DNA from: CSSed11-175R1 sp041685735 | GTDB lineage: Bacteria > Actinomycetota > Nitriliruptoria > Nitriliruptorales > Nitriliruptoraceae | Assembly: GCA_041685735.1 (NCBI GenBank) | Contig: JAWLFE010000013.1 | Coordinates: forward strand, 1-64,000 | DNA: 64,000 nt | Reading direction: 5' to 3' | In this document: one piece after another, positions 51,805-60,436 of the stretch | Numbering within the stretch: the first letter of the stretch is position 1 | Layout of the letters: each line of letters begins with the position of its first letter | The notes under the pieces: generated by a model | Seen by the model: only the letters and a program-made list of their open reading frames with translations | Told to the model about the DNA's origin: nothing | The model's database searches: none | Translations under genes and position numbers: made by a program

Positions 51805-52730
51805 CCTCGCTCATCGCGGACCGGGTCTCGTACCACATCGGCGCGCGGGCACTGGTCGACGACGTGTCGTTGACGATCCATCCGGGACGGCTGCACGCCG
51901 TGGTCGGCCCGAACGGTGCCGGCAAGACCACCCTGCTGCGCCTGCTGACCGGCGACCTCGAACCCGACACGGGCGAGGTCCGGCTCGGCGACCGTCCCCT
52001 GCAACAGTGGCGGCCCCGAGAGGCGGCGCGCCAGCGGGCGGTGCTTTCCCAGCAGGTCGTCTTGCAGTTCGCCTTCACGGTCACCCAGGTCGTCGAGATG
52101 GGCCGGGCGCCCTACCGGGACCGTGACACACCCGCCGAGGTGGCGCGGGCCGTAGCCGAGGCGCTCGCGGCGACCGACATCGCCCACCTCGCCAACCGCA
52201 GCTACCCGACCCTGTCCGGCGGGGAGCGACGCCGAGCCGACCTGGCACGGGTCCTGGCCCAACACACCCCCGTCGTCCTACTGGACGAGCCGACGGCGGC
52301 GCTCGACGTCCACCACCAGGACCTCGTGCTCACCGTCGCCCGCAAGCTCGCGGATCGCGGCGGCTGCGCGGTCGTCGCCGTGCTGCACGACCTCAACCTC
52401 GCCGCGGCGTACGCCGACCGCATCGCGGTGCTGGCCGATGGACAGCTCCGGGCCGACGCGCCACCGAGCGAGGCGCTCGATGCCGAGCTACTCAGCGAGG
52501 TCTACCGCCACCGCATGGTCGTCATCGAGGATCCCGTCCACGGTGGGCCACTCGTGCTCCCCTCCCGCGGGCGCAGCCACCTGCCTGTACCGTCCGAGCA
52601 GGGCACGATGGCGCCGGAACGTGGGGGCCCGGATCGATGTCTGACTCGGGCCGACCGGTGGGGGCGGGTCGTGAGGGCTGACGACTCGGCCCGCAGGGTC
52701 GACGAGGCCAGCATGGGTAGCGCTCGCTAG
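51801..52730 (+). CDS. hmuV: Heme ABC transporter ATP-binding protein
   Basis: 309 aa. Walker A GPNGAGKTT, Q-loop SQQVVLQF, signature LSGGERRR, Walker B VVLLDEPT and switch VLHDLNLAAAYADRI are complete. The last ~50 residues are a low-complexity extension beyond the usual end. The ATG at 51801 overlaps the hmuU stop (ATGA) and has GGGAG seven bases upstream. Its own stop overlaps the convergent map stop by three bases. Confidence 0.95.
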   Translation: MTSLIADRVSYHIGARALVDDVSLTIHPGRLHAVVGPNGAGKTTLLRLLTGDLEPDTGEVRLGDRPLQQWRPREAARQRAVLSQQVVLQFAFTVTQVVEMGRAPYRDRDTPAEVARAVAEALAATDIAHLANRSYPTLSGGERRRADLARVLAQHTPVVLLDEPTAALDVHHQDLVLTVARKLADRGGCAVVAVLHDLNLAAAYADRIAVLADGQLRADAPPSEALDAELLSEVYRHRMVVIEDPVHGGPLVLPSRGRSHLPVPSEQGTMAPERGGPDRCLTRADRWGRVVRADDSARRVDEASMGSAR

Positions 52731-53521
52731 AGCGGGTGGGCGTTCTCGTCCGAACGCGCCGTCAGTACCCAGGGACCGTCCGGGGTCACCGCGACGGTGT
52801 GTTCCCAGTGGGCGGACCAGTGGCCGTCGGCGGTCTCCACGGTCCACCCGTCGTCGAGGAGGCGCGTCCGAGGGGTCCCGAGGTTGAACATCGGTTCGAC
52901 CGCGATCACCCATCCCTCGGACAGGGCTCGACCGCGACCGGCCACGCCGTAGTTGGGGACGGACGGATCCTCGTGCAGGGACCGACCGATGCCGTGACCG
53001 ACGTACTCGCGCACGACGCCGTAGCCGTGCTGTCGGGCGACGCCTTCGACCGCGGCACCGATGTCGCCCAGGCGGTTGCCGGATCTGACCTGGTCGAGCC
53101 CCCGCCACAACGCGGTGCGCGTCCGTGCCACCAGGTCGCGCACCGCGGGTGTCGTGGCGCCGTCACCGCCGACGATCAGGGTCGTGGCCGAGTCACCGTG
53201 GAACCCCTCGACGACGGCACCGCAGTCGATCGAGATGAGGTCGCCCTCCTCGAGCACCACGTCGGCCGACGGGATGCCGTGCACGATCTGGTGGTTGCGG
53301 GACGTGCAGAGCGTGGCCGGGAACCCGCGGTAGCCCTTGAAGGACGGCTGCGCACCCGCGCCGGTGATGATCCGTTCCGCGACCCGATCGAGGTCGAGGG
53401 TCGTCAGACCCGGGCGCAGCATCTCGATCAACGTTTCGTGCGTCCGGGCGACCAGCGCACCGGCCCGTGCCATCCGGTCGATCTCGTCACGGGTCTTGGT
53501 GAGGACCGTCGCCGCGGTCAG
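52727..53521 (-). CDS. map: Methionine aminopeptidase, type I
   Basis: Removes the N-terminal Met from new proteins. Metal ligands are present: D in ISIDCGAVVEGFHGDSA, the second D in the same segment, H in GHGIGRSLHEDPSVPNYG, E in VIAVEPMFN and E in HWEHTVAV. The typical N-terminus TKTRDEIDRMARAGALV requires a start upstream of ATG 53473. No ATG, GTG or TTG is in frame there; a CTG at 53521 overlaps the adk stop (CTGA) and would give 264 aa, the usual length. Starting at ATG 53473 would lose that segment and give 248 aa. The start is therefore uncertain. Confidence 0.93.
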   Translation of the reverse strand: MTAATVLTKTRDEIDRMARAGALVARTHETLIEMLRPGLTTLDLDRVAERIITGAGAQPSFKGYRGFPATLCTSRNHQIVHGIPSADVVLEEGDLISIDCGAVVEGFHGDSATTLIVGGDGATTPAVRDLVARTRTALWRGLDQVRSGNRLGDIGAAVEGVARQHGYGVVREYVGHGIGRSLHEDPSVPNYGVAGRGRALSEGWVIAVEPMFNLGTPRTRLLDDGWTVETADGHWSAHWEHTVAVTPDGPWVLTARSDENAHPL

Positions 53522-54177
53522 TTGGACTGCCCGTACTCTTGGAGGACCGACTGGATCCGTGCCTGGACGTCGCTGACCTCGCCGACCGCCTCCACGTCAC
53601 GCAACAGGCCACGTTCCCAGTAGAAGTTCTCGAGCGGCTCGGTCTGTGCCCGGTAGACGTCGAGCCGGTTGAGCACGACATCCTCGGTGTCGTCGTCACG
53701 CTGGGTCAACGCTCCCCCACACTCGTCACACTGGCCGTCGGTCGCCGGTGGATCGAAGGTCATGTGGAAGATCCGCCCGCACCGTGAGCAGGTCCGCCGT
53801 CCGGTCAACCGTTCGACGATCTCCTCCTGCGGGACCGCCAGGCGCAGCACGACGTCCAGCGGGGTGCCACGGTCGATCAGCAGGGCCTCGAGCGCTTCGG
53901 CCTGGGGAACGGTCCGGGGGAACCCGTCGAACAGGAACCCGTCCGACGCATCGTCCTCGTCCAACCGGTCACCGACCATCCCGACGATGACGTCATCCGG
54001 AACGAGGTCACCGGCATCCATGTAGCGCTTGGCCTCGGCACCGAGCTCGGTCCCCGCCTTGACGTTGGCCCGCAGGATGTCGCCGGTCGAGATGTGCGGT
54101 ATCGATGCGGTCTTGGCGATGTGCACCGCCTGGGTGCCCTTGCCTGCGCCCGGAGGCCCCAACAGGATGATCCGCAT
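53518..54177 (-). CDS. adk: Adenylate kinase
   Basis: AMP + ATP to 2 ADP. 219 aa. P-loop GPPGAGKGTQ, AMP-site ISTGDILRANV, DGFPRTVPQAEAL, and a zinc-type LID with two Cys pairs (CSRCGRIFHM, CDECGGALTQRDDD). The ATG at 54177 starts MRIILLGPPG; the frame is open far upstream into secY but is not coding there. The secY-adk-map order is standard. Confidence 0.98.
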   Translation of the reverse strand: MRIILLGPPGAGKGTQAVHIAKTASIPHISTGDILRANVKAGTELGAEAKRYMDAGDLVPDDVIVGMVGDRLDEDDASDGFLFDGFPRTVPQAEALEALLIDRGTPLDVVLRLAVPQEEIVERLTGRRTCSRCGRIFHMTFDPPATDGQCDECGGALTQRDDDTEDVVLNRLDVYRAQTEPLENFYWERGLLRDVEAVGEVSDVQARIQSVLQEYGQSN

Positions 54178-54302
54178 GTGCCTACCCTTCGCCGGGAACG
54201 GGCCCGGGGAACCCCCGAGCCGCTCGGTCACCCTCGCACGGTAGTTGATGCGCGCGACACCATCTGCATCAGCCGGGCAGGGTCCGCAGCCACCGATCGA
54301 GG

Positions 54303-55580
54303 TCAGCGCAGGAAGCCCTCGTAGTTGCGCTGCATCAGCTGGCTCTCGATCTGCTGCATCGTCTGGAGCGCCACACCGACCATGATCAGCAGGCTGACAC
54401 CGCCGAGCGGGAAGGCCTGGATGTTGCCCACGGCCAGCAGGATGAACGGCAGGACCGCAACCGCGGCGAGGTACAGCGACCCCGGCAGCGTGATCCGGGT
54501 GAGGACCCGATCGAGGTACTCGGCGGTCTGGCGACCCGGACGGATACCCGGGACGAACCCGCCGTAGCGCTTCATGTTGTCGGCGACCTGGATCGGGTTG
54601 AACGTGATCGCGCTGTAGAAGTAGGCGAAGAAGATCGTCAACGCCGCGAAGATCAGGATGAACACCCAACTGCCAGCATCCGCGAGGTAGCGCTCGTTGA
54701 AGTTGATGAACGCCTGGCTGCCGGAGACCTGCGCCGCCAGCCCCGGCAGGTAGATCAGCGAGGAGGCGAAGATGACCGGGATCACGCCCGACTGGTTGAC
54801 CTTCAGCGGGATGTAGGTCGCCTGGCCCCCGTAGCTCTTGCGGCCGACCTGGCGGCGGGCGTACTGCACCGGGATCCGGCGCTGGCCCATCTCCATGAAG
54901 ACCACGGCAACGGTCAGGAACAGGCCCATCACGAGCACCCCGACGACCCACGGCCAGCCGTTGGAGGTGCGCACGATGGACAGCTGGGACGGGAACTGGC
55001 TGATGATCGAGACGTAGATCAGCAGCGACATACCGTTGCCGACGCCGCGGGCGGTGATCAGCTCACCGAGCCACATGATGATCGTGGTCCCGGCGGTCAG
55101 GGTGATGATCGCCAGCATGATGATGCCGGCACCGGCACCGGGCATGACGTTGGTCTCGAACGCCGTGCCGTTGCGGGCCAGGGTGACCAGCGCGGTCGAC
55201 TGCAGCAGAGCCAACGCGACCGTGGCGTACCGGGTGTACTGGGTGATCTGCTTGCGGCCCTGCTCGCCTTCGCGCTGCAGTTCCTCGAGCTTCGGGATCA
55301 CGACGGCCAACAACTGCATGATGATGCTGGCGGTGATGTAGGGCATGATCCCGAGCGCGAACACGGCCATCTGCTGCAGTGCACCGCCCGCGAACACGTT
55401 GATGATGCCAACGATGTTGCCGGCGGCGCCACCACCGATGGCCTCGCGCAGGATGTCGACCTCGACGCCGGGGATCGGGATCCACCCGCCGACGCGGTAC
55501 ACCGCGATGATCCCCAACGTGAACAGCAGCTTGCGCCGCAGGTCGGGGATCTTGAAGGCGTTGACGAACGCTCGAAGCAT
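54303..55580 (-). CDS. secY: Preprotein translocase subunit SecY
   Basis: Channel of the general secretion pathway. 425 aa, ten membrane helices. Recognisable parts: FKIPDLRRKLLFTLGIIAVYRVGGWIPIPG, the plug region, GIMPYITASIIMQLL, LEELQREGEQGRKQI, GVGNGMSLLIY and GGFVPGIRPGRQTAEYL. A strong hairpin lies between rplO and the start codon. It is followed by adk, as in most bacteria. Confidence 0.98.
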   Translation of the reverse strand: MLRAFVNAFKIPDLRRKLLFTLGIIAVYRVGGWIPIPGVEVDILREAIGGGAAGNIVGIINVFAGGALQQMAVFALGIMPYITASIIMQLLAVVIPKLEELQREGEQGRKQITQYTRYATVALALLQSTALVTLARNGTAFETNVMPGAGAGIIMLAIITLTAGTTIIMWLGELITARGVGNGMSLLIYVSIISQFPSQLSIVRTSNGWPWVVGVLVMGLFLTVAVVFMEMGQRRIPVQYARRQVGRKSYGGQATYIPLKVNQSGVIPVIFASSLIYLPGLAAQVSGSQAFINFNERYLADAGSWVFILIFAALTIFFAYFYSAITFNPIQVADNMKRYGGFVPGIRPGRQTAEYLDRVLTRITLPGSLYLAAVAVLPFILLAVGNIQAFPLGGVSLLIMVGVALQTMQQIESQLMQRNYEGFLR

Positions 55581-55598
55581 GGGGTCCTCGGTGTGCCA

Positions 55599-55623
55599 GG
55601 CCCACGGCGTGCTGCCGTGGGCC
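55599..55623 (-). promoter_or_regulatory. Hairpin in the rplO-secY spacer
   Basis: A perfect 10-bp stem GGCCCACGGC/GCCGTGGGCC with a 5-base loop, ending 18 bases before the secY ATG on the minus strand. It could be an attenuator, an RNA-processing site, or a structure that limits ribosome access to secY. Confidence 0.5.
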
Positions 55624-55649
55624 TCTTCGATGCTACCGGTCGGCTGGTC

Positions 55650-56087
55650 TCAGAGGACCGTCCCGCCGGCGGCGGTGACCTTGTCCCTGGCGGTCTCGGT
55701 GATCGCGTCGACGCTGATCGTCAGCGCGGTCGTGATCTCACCGTGACCGAGCAGCTTGACGGGGCGCTTCTTCTTGACCAGGCCCTTGGCGACCAGGGTC
55801 TCGGTCGTGACCTCGTCGCCAGCCTCGAAGGCGGCGTCGAGTCGACCCACGTTGATGACGGCGTAGACGACCTTGTTCGGGTTGTTGAACCCGGGACGCT
55901 TGGGCTGCCGACGGATCATCGGCAACTGGCCGCCCTCGAACCCGGCGGGCACGGTGCCGCGTGCGCCGGTGCCCTTGGTCCCGCGGCCGGCGGTCTTGCC
56001 GCCGCGACCCCGGTCACCGCGGGCGACGCGCTTCTTGTCGGTCTTCGCGCCCTCCGCGGGCTTCAGGTGGTGGAGCTTGGTGGTCAT
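55650..56087 (-). CDS. rplO: Ribosomal protein L15
   Basis: 50S protein. 145 aa: the Gly/Lys-rich N-terminus HHLKPAEGAKTDKKRVARGDRG with RGGKTAGRGTKGTGARG, then the IRRQPKRPGFNNPNKVVYAVI region. Its start overlaps the rpmD stop by four bases. Confidence 0.97.
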   Translation of the reverse strand: MTTKLHHLKPAEGAKTDKKRVARGDRGRGGKTAGRGTKGTGARGTVPAGFEGGQLPMIRRQPKRPGFNNPNKVVYAVINVGRLDAAFEAGDEVTTETLVAKGLVKKKRPVKLLGHGEITTALTISVDAITETARDKVTAAGGTVL

Positions 56088-56293
56088 GAGTCAGCCTTCG
56101 TGGCGTCGAGGACCTGCCACTCGACGAGGTGGGACACCTTGTTCAGCATCCCACGGATCTCGGGGCGGTCGGGCTGGGTGACGGTGTGACGGATCCGCTT
56201 CAGACCGAGCGAGCGCACCGTGGCGCGCTGGTCCTGTGTGCGTCCGATCACCGAGCGGACCTGTGTGATCTGGATCTGGGTCTCGGCGGCCAT
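56084..56293 (-). CDS. rpmD: Ribosomal protein L30
   Basis: 69 aa, matching QIQITQVRSVIGRTQDQRATVRSLGL and VTQPDRPEIRGMLNKVSHLV. The start overlaps the rpsE stop by one base. Confidence 0.97.
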   Translation of the reverse strand: MAAETQIQITQVRSVIGRTQDQRATVRSLGLKRIRHTVTQPDRPEIRGMLNKVSHLVEWQVLDATKADS

Positions 56294-56892
56294 CAGTTGC
56301 CACTCCCTCGCATGGTCTCGAGCATCTTCTTGGGGGCGACGTCCTCGACGGCCTTGTCACGCAGGGCGGCGATGTCGTGGGCGGAGCGCTGGCTCTTGAG
56401 CCCCTGCACGGTCGCATGCACGACGTTGATCGGGTTCGCGGTGCCGAGCGACTTCGCGAGCAGGTCGTGGATCCCGGCGGCCTCGATGACCGCACGGACC
56501 GGACCACCGGCGATGACACCGGTACCCGGGGCGGCCGGCTTCAGCATGACCCGGCCCGCGCCCGCGCGCCCGACGACCGGGTGCACGATCGTCGAGCCGA
56601 CCATCGGGACCTTGAAGAAGTTCTTCTTCGCTTCCTCGACGCCCTTCTGGATGGCCGACTGGACCTCTTTGGCCTTGCCATGGCCGATCCCGACCATGCC
56701 CTTGCCATCGCCGACGACCACCAGCGCGGTGAACTGGAACCGGCGGCCACCCTTGACCACCTTGCTCACGCGGTTGATCGCGACGACCTTCTCGTCGTAC
56801 TGCTCGCGGTCCTGCTGGCGACCACCGCGACCGCCGCCCTGTCCGCGACCTCCGCGTCCGGGACCGCCGCCTCCACGGTTGTTTGCTGCCAT
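56293..56892 (-). CDS. rpsE: Ribosomal protein S5
   Basis: 30S protein for decoding accuracy. 199 aa. A Gly/Arg/Gln-rich N-terminal extension of about 30 residues (RGGGGPGRGGRGQGGG) precedes the dsRNA-binding-like domain (VSKVVKGGRRFQFTALVVVGDG, GHGKAKEVQSAIQKGVE) and the C-terminal GIHDLLAKSLGTANPINVV. The extension is not found in all bacteria. Confidence 0.98.
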   Translation of the reverse strand: MAANNRGGGGPGRGGRGQGGGRGGRQQDREQYDEKVVAINRVSKVVKGGRRFQFTALVVVGDGKGMVGIGHGKAKEVQSAIQKGVEEAKKNFFKVPMVGSTIVHPVVGRAGAGRVMLKPAAPGTGVIAGGPVRAVIEAAGIHDLLAKSLGTANPINVVHATVQGLKSQRSAHDIAALRDKAVEDVAPKKMLETMRGSGN

Positions 56893-56926
56893 GATGAAAC
56901 TCCTCGCTCAAGCGTGGATGACGTCG

Positions 56927-57286
56927 TTAGAAGTCGAGCCCTGCGGAACGCGCTCCCTCGGCGAGGGAGGCGACACGGCCCGCGTAGCGGTTCCCGCCAC
57001 GGTCGAACACACAGGTGGTGATGTCGGCGGCCTTGGCGCGCTCACCGATCAGTGTCCCGACCTGCTTGGCGACACCGACCTTGCCGTCCTCGCCCTTGTC
57101 GATCCCGTCCTCGCGTGAGGACGCGGCGACCAGCGTGTGCCCGGTGACATCATCGATCAGTTGGGCGTAGATGTGGTCGTTGCTGCGGTAGACCGACAGT
57201 CGCGGCCTGGCCGCGGTGCCGCGGACCTGCTTGCGCAACCGCAGGTGGCGCGAACGTCGCGCACTGCGCTTCTTGCTGGCATCCAT
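56927..57286 (-). CDS. rplR: Ribosomal protein L18
   Basis: 5S-rRNA-binding protein. 119 aa with RLRKQVRGTAARPRLSVYRSNDHIYAQLIDD, TLVAASSRE and the C-terminal VFDRGGNRYAGRVASLAEG. Normal length. Confidence 0.98.
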   Translation of the reverse strand: MDASKKRSARRSRHLRLRKQVRGTAARPRLSVYRSNDHIYAQLIDDVTGHTLVAASSREDGIDKGEDGKVGVAKQVGTLIGERAKAADITTCVFDRGGNRYAGRVASLAEGARSAGLDF

Positions 57287-57435
57287 GGTAGCTCTCCTCG
57301 TGCGCTCGCCCTCGTCGGTGGCGACCGATCGATCATCGTCGGCGACCGGTGGGTCGCGGGGCGGCTACGAGCCCGCGCCCGGTGTGGGCGGGGCGGCGGC
57401 ACCTCGTCGGGCGTGGCACCGCTGGTGGTCGGTGA

Positions 57436-57978
57436 TCAGCGGCCGGCGGCCTTCCCGGCCTTGCGGCGAACGATCTCGCCTTCGTACTTGATGCCCTTGC
57501 CCTTGTAGGGCTCGGGGGGACGGACCTTGCGGATGTTGGCGGCGATCTGGCCGACCAGCACCTTGTCGATACCGGAGACCACGACGCGGGTCGCCTGGGG
57601 AACCTCGAAGCTGATGCCGTCCGGCGCCTCGATCACCACGGGGTGCGAGTAGCCGACCTGCAGTTCGAGGTCCGAGCCCTTGGGTGCGGCGCGGTAGCCG
57701 ACGCCGACCAGTTCGAGCGCCTTGCTGTAGCCGTCGCTGACGCCGGTGACCATGTTGAAGATCAGCGACCGGACCAGGCCGTGCCGCGAACGCTCGGTCC
57801 GTGAGTCGCCGGTGCGATCCACCACGACCGCGCCGTCGTCGTCGAAGCTCAGCGCGACGCCCTCGGGCATGACGCGGGACAGTTCGCCCTTTGGCCCCTT
57901 GACCGTGACCGCGAGGCCGTCGATCGAGACCTCGACCCCGTCGGGGACGGGGATGGGAAGTTTGCCGATGCGGGACAT
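57436..57978 (-). CDS. rplF: Ribosomal protein L6
   Basis: 180 aa with MSRIGKLPIPVPDGVEVSID, VKGPKGELSR, VGVGYRAAPKGSDLELQVGYSHPV and the C-terminal PPEPYKGKGIKYEGE. The 149-base spacer to rplR downstream shows no other signal. Confidence 0.98.
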   Translation of the reverse strand: MSRIGKLPIPVPDGVEVSIDGLAVTVKGPKGELSRVMPEGVALSFDDDGAVVVDRTGDSRTERSRHGLVRSLIFNMVTGVSDGYSKALELVGVGYRAAPKGSDLELQVGYSHPVVIEAPDGISFEVPQATRVVVSGIDKVLVGQIAANIRKVRPPEPYKGKGIKYEGEIVRRKAGKAAGR

Positions 57979-57996
57979 TACGAACTCCTCTCCTGC

Positions 57997-58395
57997 CTAC
58001 CAGACGTAGGCCACGACCTCGCCGCCGCGACGCTCCTTGCGAGCGGTGCGGTCGGTCATCAGTCCGGCGTTGGTGGACAGGATCGCCACCCCCAGGCCGC
58101 CGAGGACCCGCGGGATCTCGTCACGCTTGACGTAGACGCGCAGGCCCGGCTTCGAGATGCGCCGCAGGCCCGTGATCACGCGTTCACGGTTGGGGCCGTA
58201 CTTCATGCGGATGGTCAGGGTCGGCTGCGGCTGGGTCTCCTCGACGGAGAAGCCGGTGATGTAGCCCTCCTCCTCGAGGATCCTGGCGACGTTCACCTTG
58301 ATCTTGGAGGACGGCATCGAGGCGTCGTCGTGGTAGGCGAGCGAGGCGTTGCGGACACGCGTGAGCATGTCGGCAACGGGGTCGGTCATGGTCAT
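57997..58395 (-). CDS. rpsH: Ribosomal protein S8
   Basis: Early 16S-binding protein. 132 aa: MTDPVADMLTRVRNASLAYH, EEGYITGFSV, LRRISKPGLRVYVKRDEIP and GGEVVAYVW at the end. ATG 58395, with AAGGAGAG ahead, and ATG 58389 are both possible starts. Confidence 0.98.
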   Translation of the reverse strand: MTMTDPVADMLTRVRNASLAYHDDASMPSSKIKVNVARILEEEGYITGFSVEETQPQPTLTIRMKYGPNRERVITGLRRISKPGLRVYVKRDEIPRVLGGLGVAILSTNAGLMTDRTARKERRGGEVVAYVW

Positions 58396-58495
58396 GGTGT
58401 GACTCTCCTTGGGGTTACGAGGACCTCGCCTCGCACTTCCCGGACATCTGTCTCGGTGGTCGTTTCGCGCAGGTCGCGCGACGCCGGGGCGGTGA

Positions 58496-58681
58496 CTACC
58501 AGCTGGCCTTACGGACACCGGGCAGTTCGCCGTTGTGTGCCATCTGCCGGAAGCACACCCGGCAGAGCTTGAAGCGCTTGTAGACAGCGCGGGGGCGACC
58601 GCAACGCTGGCACCGGGTGTAATCCTGCACCCCGTACTTCATGCCGCGCTTGGCCTGCGCGATCTTCGACTTCTTCGCCAT
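58496..58681 (-). CDS. rpsZ: Ribosomal protein S14, zinc (type Z)
   Basis: 61-aa short zinc-binding form. Two Cys pairs, CQRCGRPR and CRVCFRQM, with MAKKSKIAQAKR at the start and ELPGVRKASW at the end. Located between rplE and rpsH as in other actinobacteria. Start at ATG 58681; the longer frame is not coding. Confidence 0.98.
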   Translation of the reverse strand: MAKKSKIAQAKRGMKYGVQDYTRCQRCGRPRAVYKRFKLCRVCFRQMAHNGELPGVRKASW

Positions 58682-58766
58682 GGTGCTCAACCTTCCGTCG
58701 GCCGCGAGCTGCGGGCCTCCATCGGCAGCGTGGTGCTGCGGCAGGGCGTCCCGTGAGGAACGTGGT

Positions 58767-59339
58767 CTAGTTCTGTTGGCCGTCGCGGACGAACGGGAAG
58801 CCGTAGGCATCCAGCAGTGCGCGGGCGTGGTCGTCCTCGACGGCGGTGGTCACGATGGTGATGTCCATCCCGCGCACCGCGTCGATCGAGTCGTAGTCGA
58901 CCTCGGGGAACACGAGCTGCTCCACGAGACCGAAGGTGTAGTTGCCGCGACCGTCGAAGGCGGTGGCCTTCAGGCCGCGGAAGTCGCGGATGCGGGGGAT
59001 CGCCACCGACAGCAGCCGGTCGAAGAACTCCCACATCCGGTCCCCACGCAGGGTGACCTTGACGCCGATCGGCATGCCTTCGCGCAGCTTGAAGCCGGCG
59101 ATCGACTTGCGGGCCCGGTTCACACGGGGCTTCTGACCGGTGATCATCGCGAGGTCGCGCACGGCACCCTCGAGTGCCTTGGCGTCGCCGACCGCTTCAC
59201 CGAGTCCGATGTTGACCACGATCTTCTCGAGCGTGGGGACCTGCATCGCGTTGAGCTCGAGCTCGTCCTTCAGACGCGGTGCGATCTCGTCGCGGTACCG
59301 CTGCTTCAAGCGCGGCATCGCTGTGGTTGACGTACTCAT
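58767..59339 (-). CDS. rplE: Ribosomal protein L5
   Basis: 5S-rRNA/P-site-tRNA contact protein. 190 aa with KQRYRDEIAPRLKDELELN, KIVVNIGLGEAVGDAK, TGQKPRVNRARKSIAGFKLR and FPEVDYDSIDAVRGMDITIV. Normal. Confidence 0.98.
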   Translation of the reverse strand: MSTSTTAMPRLKQRYRDEIAPRLKDELELNAMQVPTLEKIVVNIGLGEAVGDAKALEGAVRDLAMITGQKPRVNRARKSIAGFKLREGMPIGVKVTLRGDRMWEFFDRLLSVAIPRIRDFRGLKATAFDGRGNYTFGLVEQLVFPEVDYDSIDAVRGMDITIVTTAVEDDHARALLDAYGFPFVRDGQQN

Positions 59340-59408
59340 GGGGTGGTTCTCCTCGGCTCCCGACGGGTGGTCGGATCGATCCGGTGCCTGGTGTGGCGGG
59401 CGCGGTCT

Positions 59409-59738
59409 CTAGAAGGTGCCGTCACACTTCTTGCAGGCGCGCACCTTGCTGCGGCGGTCACCTTCGGTCTCGTAGACGTACCCGACCCGGGTCGCATCAC
59501 CGCACGACGGACAGATCGGCATCAGGTTGGACAGGTGGACGGGCGCTTCGGTCTCGATGATCCCACCGCCCTGGCCACCGCCGCGCTGGCTCTCGACGCG
59601 CTCGTGCTTCTTGACGTAGTTGACGCCCTCGATCAGGGCCTTGTCACGATCGAGGAACAGCTTGACGACGCGTCCGGACCGACCGGCGTCCTTGCCGGCG
59701 ATCACCTTGACCTGGTCGTCCTTTCGGATGCGATACAT
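59409..59738 (-). CDS. rplX: Ribosomal protein L24
   Basis: 109 aa. The KOW motif (KVIAGKDAGRSGRVVKLF) is followed by the rest of the fold and a Cys-x2-Cys pair near the end in each of CPSCGDATRVG and ACKKCDGTF, a zinc-ribbon form. It starts one base after the rplN stop. Confidence 0.97.
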   Translation of the reverse strand: MYRIRKDDQVKVIAGKDAGRSGRVVKLFLDRDKALIEGVNYVKKHERVESQRGGGQGGGIIETEAPVHLSNLMPICPSCGDATRVGYVYETEGDRRSKVRACKKCDGTF

Positions 59739-60107
59739 CTAGAGCACCTCCGGTGCGAGCGAGATGATCCGCATGAACCTGCTGTCACGCAGCTCGCGAG
59801 CCACGGGACCGAAGATGCGGGTGCCGCGCGGGCGACCATCCGGGTGGACGATCACGCAGGCGTTGTCGTCGAAGCGCACGTAGGACCCGTCGGGGCGGCG
59901 GCGCTCCTTGGCGGTACGCACGACGACACAGCGGACGACCTCGCCCTTCTTGACGTTGGACTGCGGGATGGCGTGCTTGACCGTGCCAACGAACACGTCA
60001 CCAACGGACGCGTAGCGTCGACCGGACCCGCCGAGCACGCGGATGCACAGCACCTCGCGAGCTCCCGAGTTGTCCGCGACCTTGAGCCGCGATTCGGTCT
60101 GGATCAT
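59739..60107 (-). CDS. rplN: Ribosomal protein L14
   Basis: 122 aa, MIQTESRLKVADNSGAREVL, KHAIPQSNVKKGEVVRCVVVR and FGPVARELRDSRFMRIISLA. It is one of the most conserved ribosomal proteins; complete. Confidence 0.98.
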   Translation of the reverse strand: MIQTESRLKVADNSGAREVLCIRVLGGSGRRYASVGDVFVGTVKHAIPQSNVKKGEVVRCVVVRTAKERRRPDGSYVRFDDNACVIVHPDGRPRGTRIFGPVARELRDSRFMRIISLAPEVL

Positions 60108-60166
60108 CGTTGTCTCTCTTCTGTCGTTCTGCGGTGAGACCCGTTAAGCGGGCGACCCGCGACGGG

Positions 60167-60436
60167 CTATTCGGCGCGCTTGACGATCTCGGCAAGGCGC
60201 CAGTGCTTGAGCTTGGAGATCGGACGCGTCTCCGCGATCCGCACCTCGTCGCCGAGCCCGGCGTCGTTGTTGGGGTCATGCACGTGGTACTTCTTGCTGA
60301 CCGTGATGGTCTTGGCGTACAGCGGGTGGGTGGTGCGCCGCTCGACCCGCACGATGACGGTCTTGTCCTGCTTGTCGGACACGACGACGCCTTGGCGTTC
60401 CTTGCGCGTCTTGCGCTCCTCGGTGATCTCGCTCAT
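60167..60436 (-). CDS. rpsQ: Ribosomal protein S17
   Basis: 89 aa, RKERQGVVVSDKQDKTVIVRV and TISKKYHVHDP-like YHVHDPNNDAGLGDEVRIAETRPISK (residues about 50-75). Overlaps the rpmC stop by four bases. Confidence 0.97.
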   Translation of the reverse strand: MSEITEERKTRKERQGVVVSDKQDKTVIVRVERRTTHPLYAKTITVSKKYHVHDPNNDAGLGDEVRIAETRPISKLKHWRLAEIVKRAE

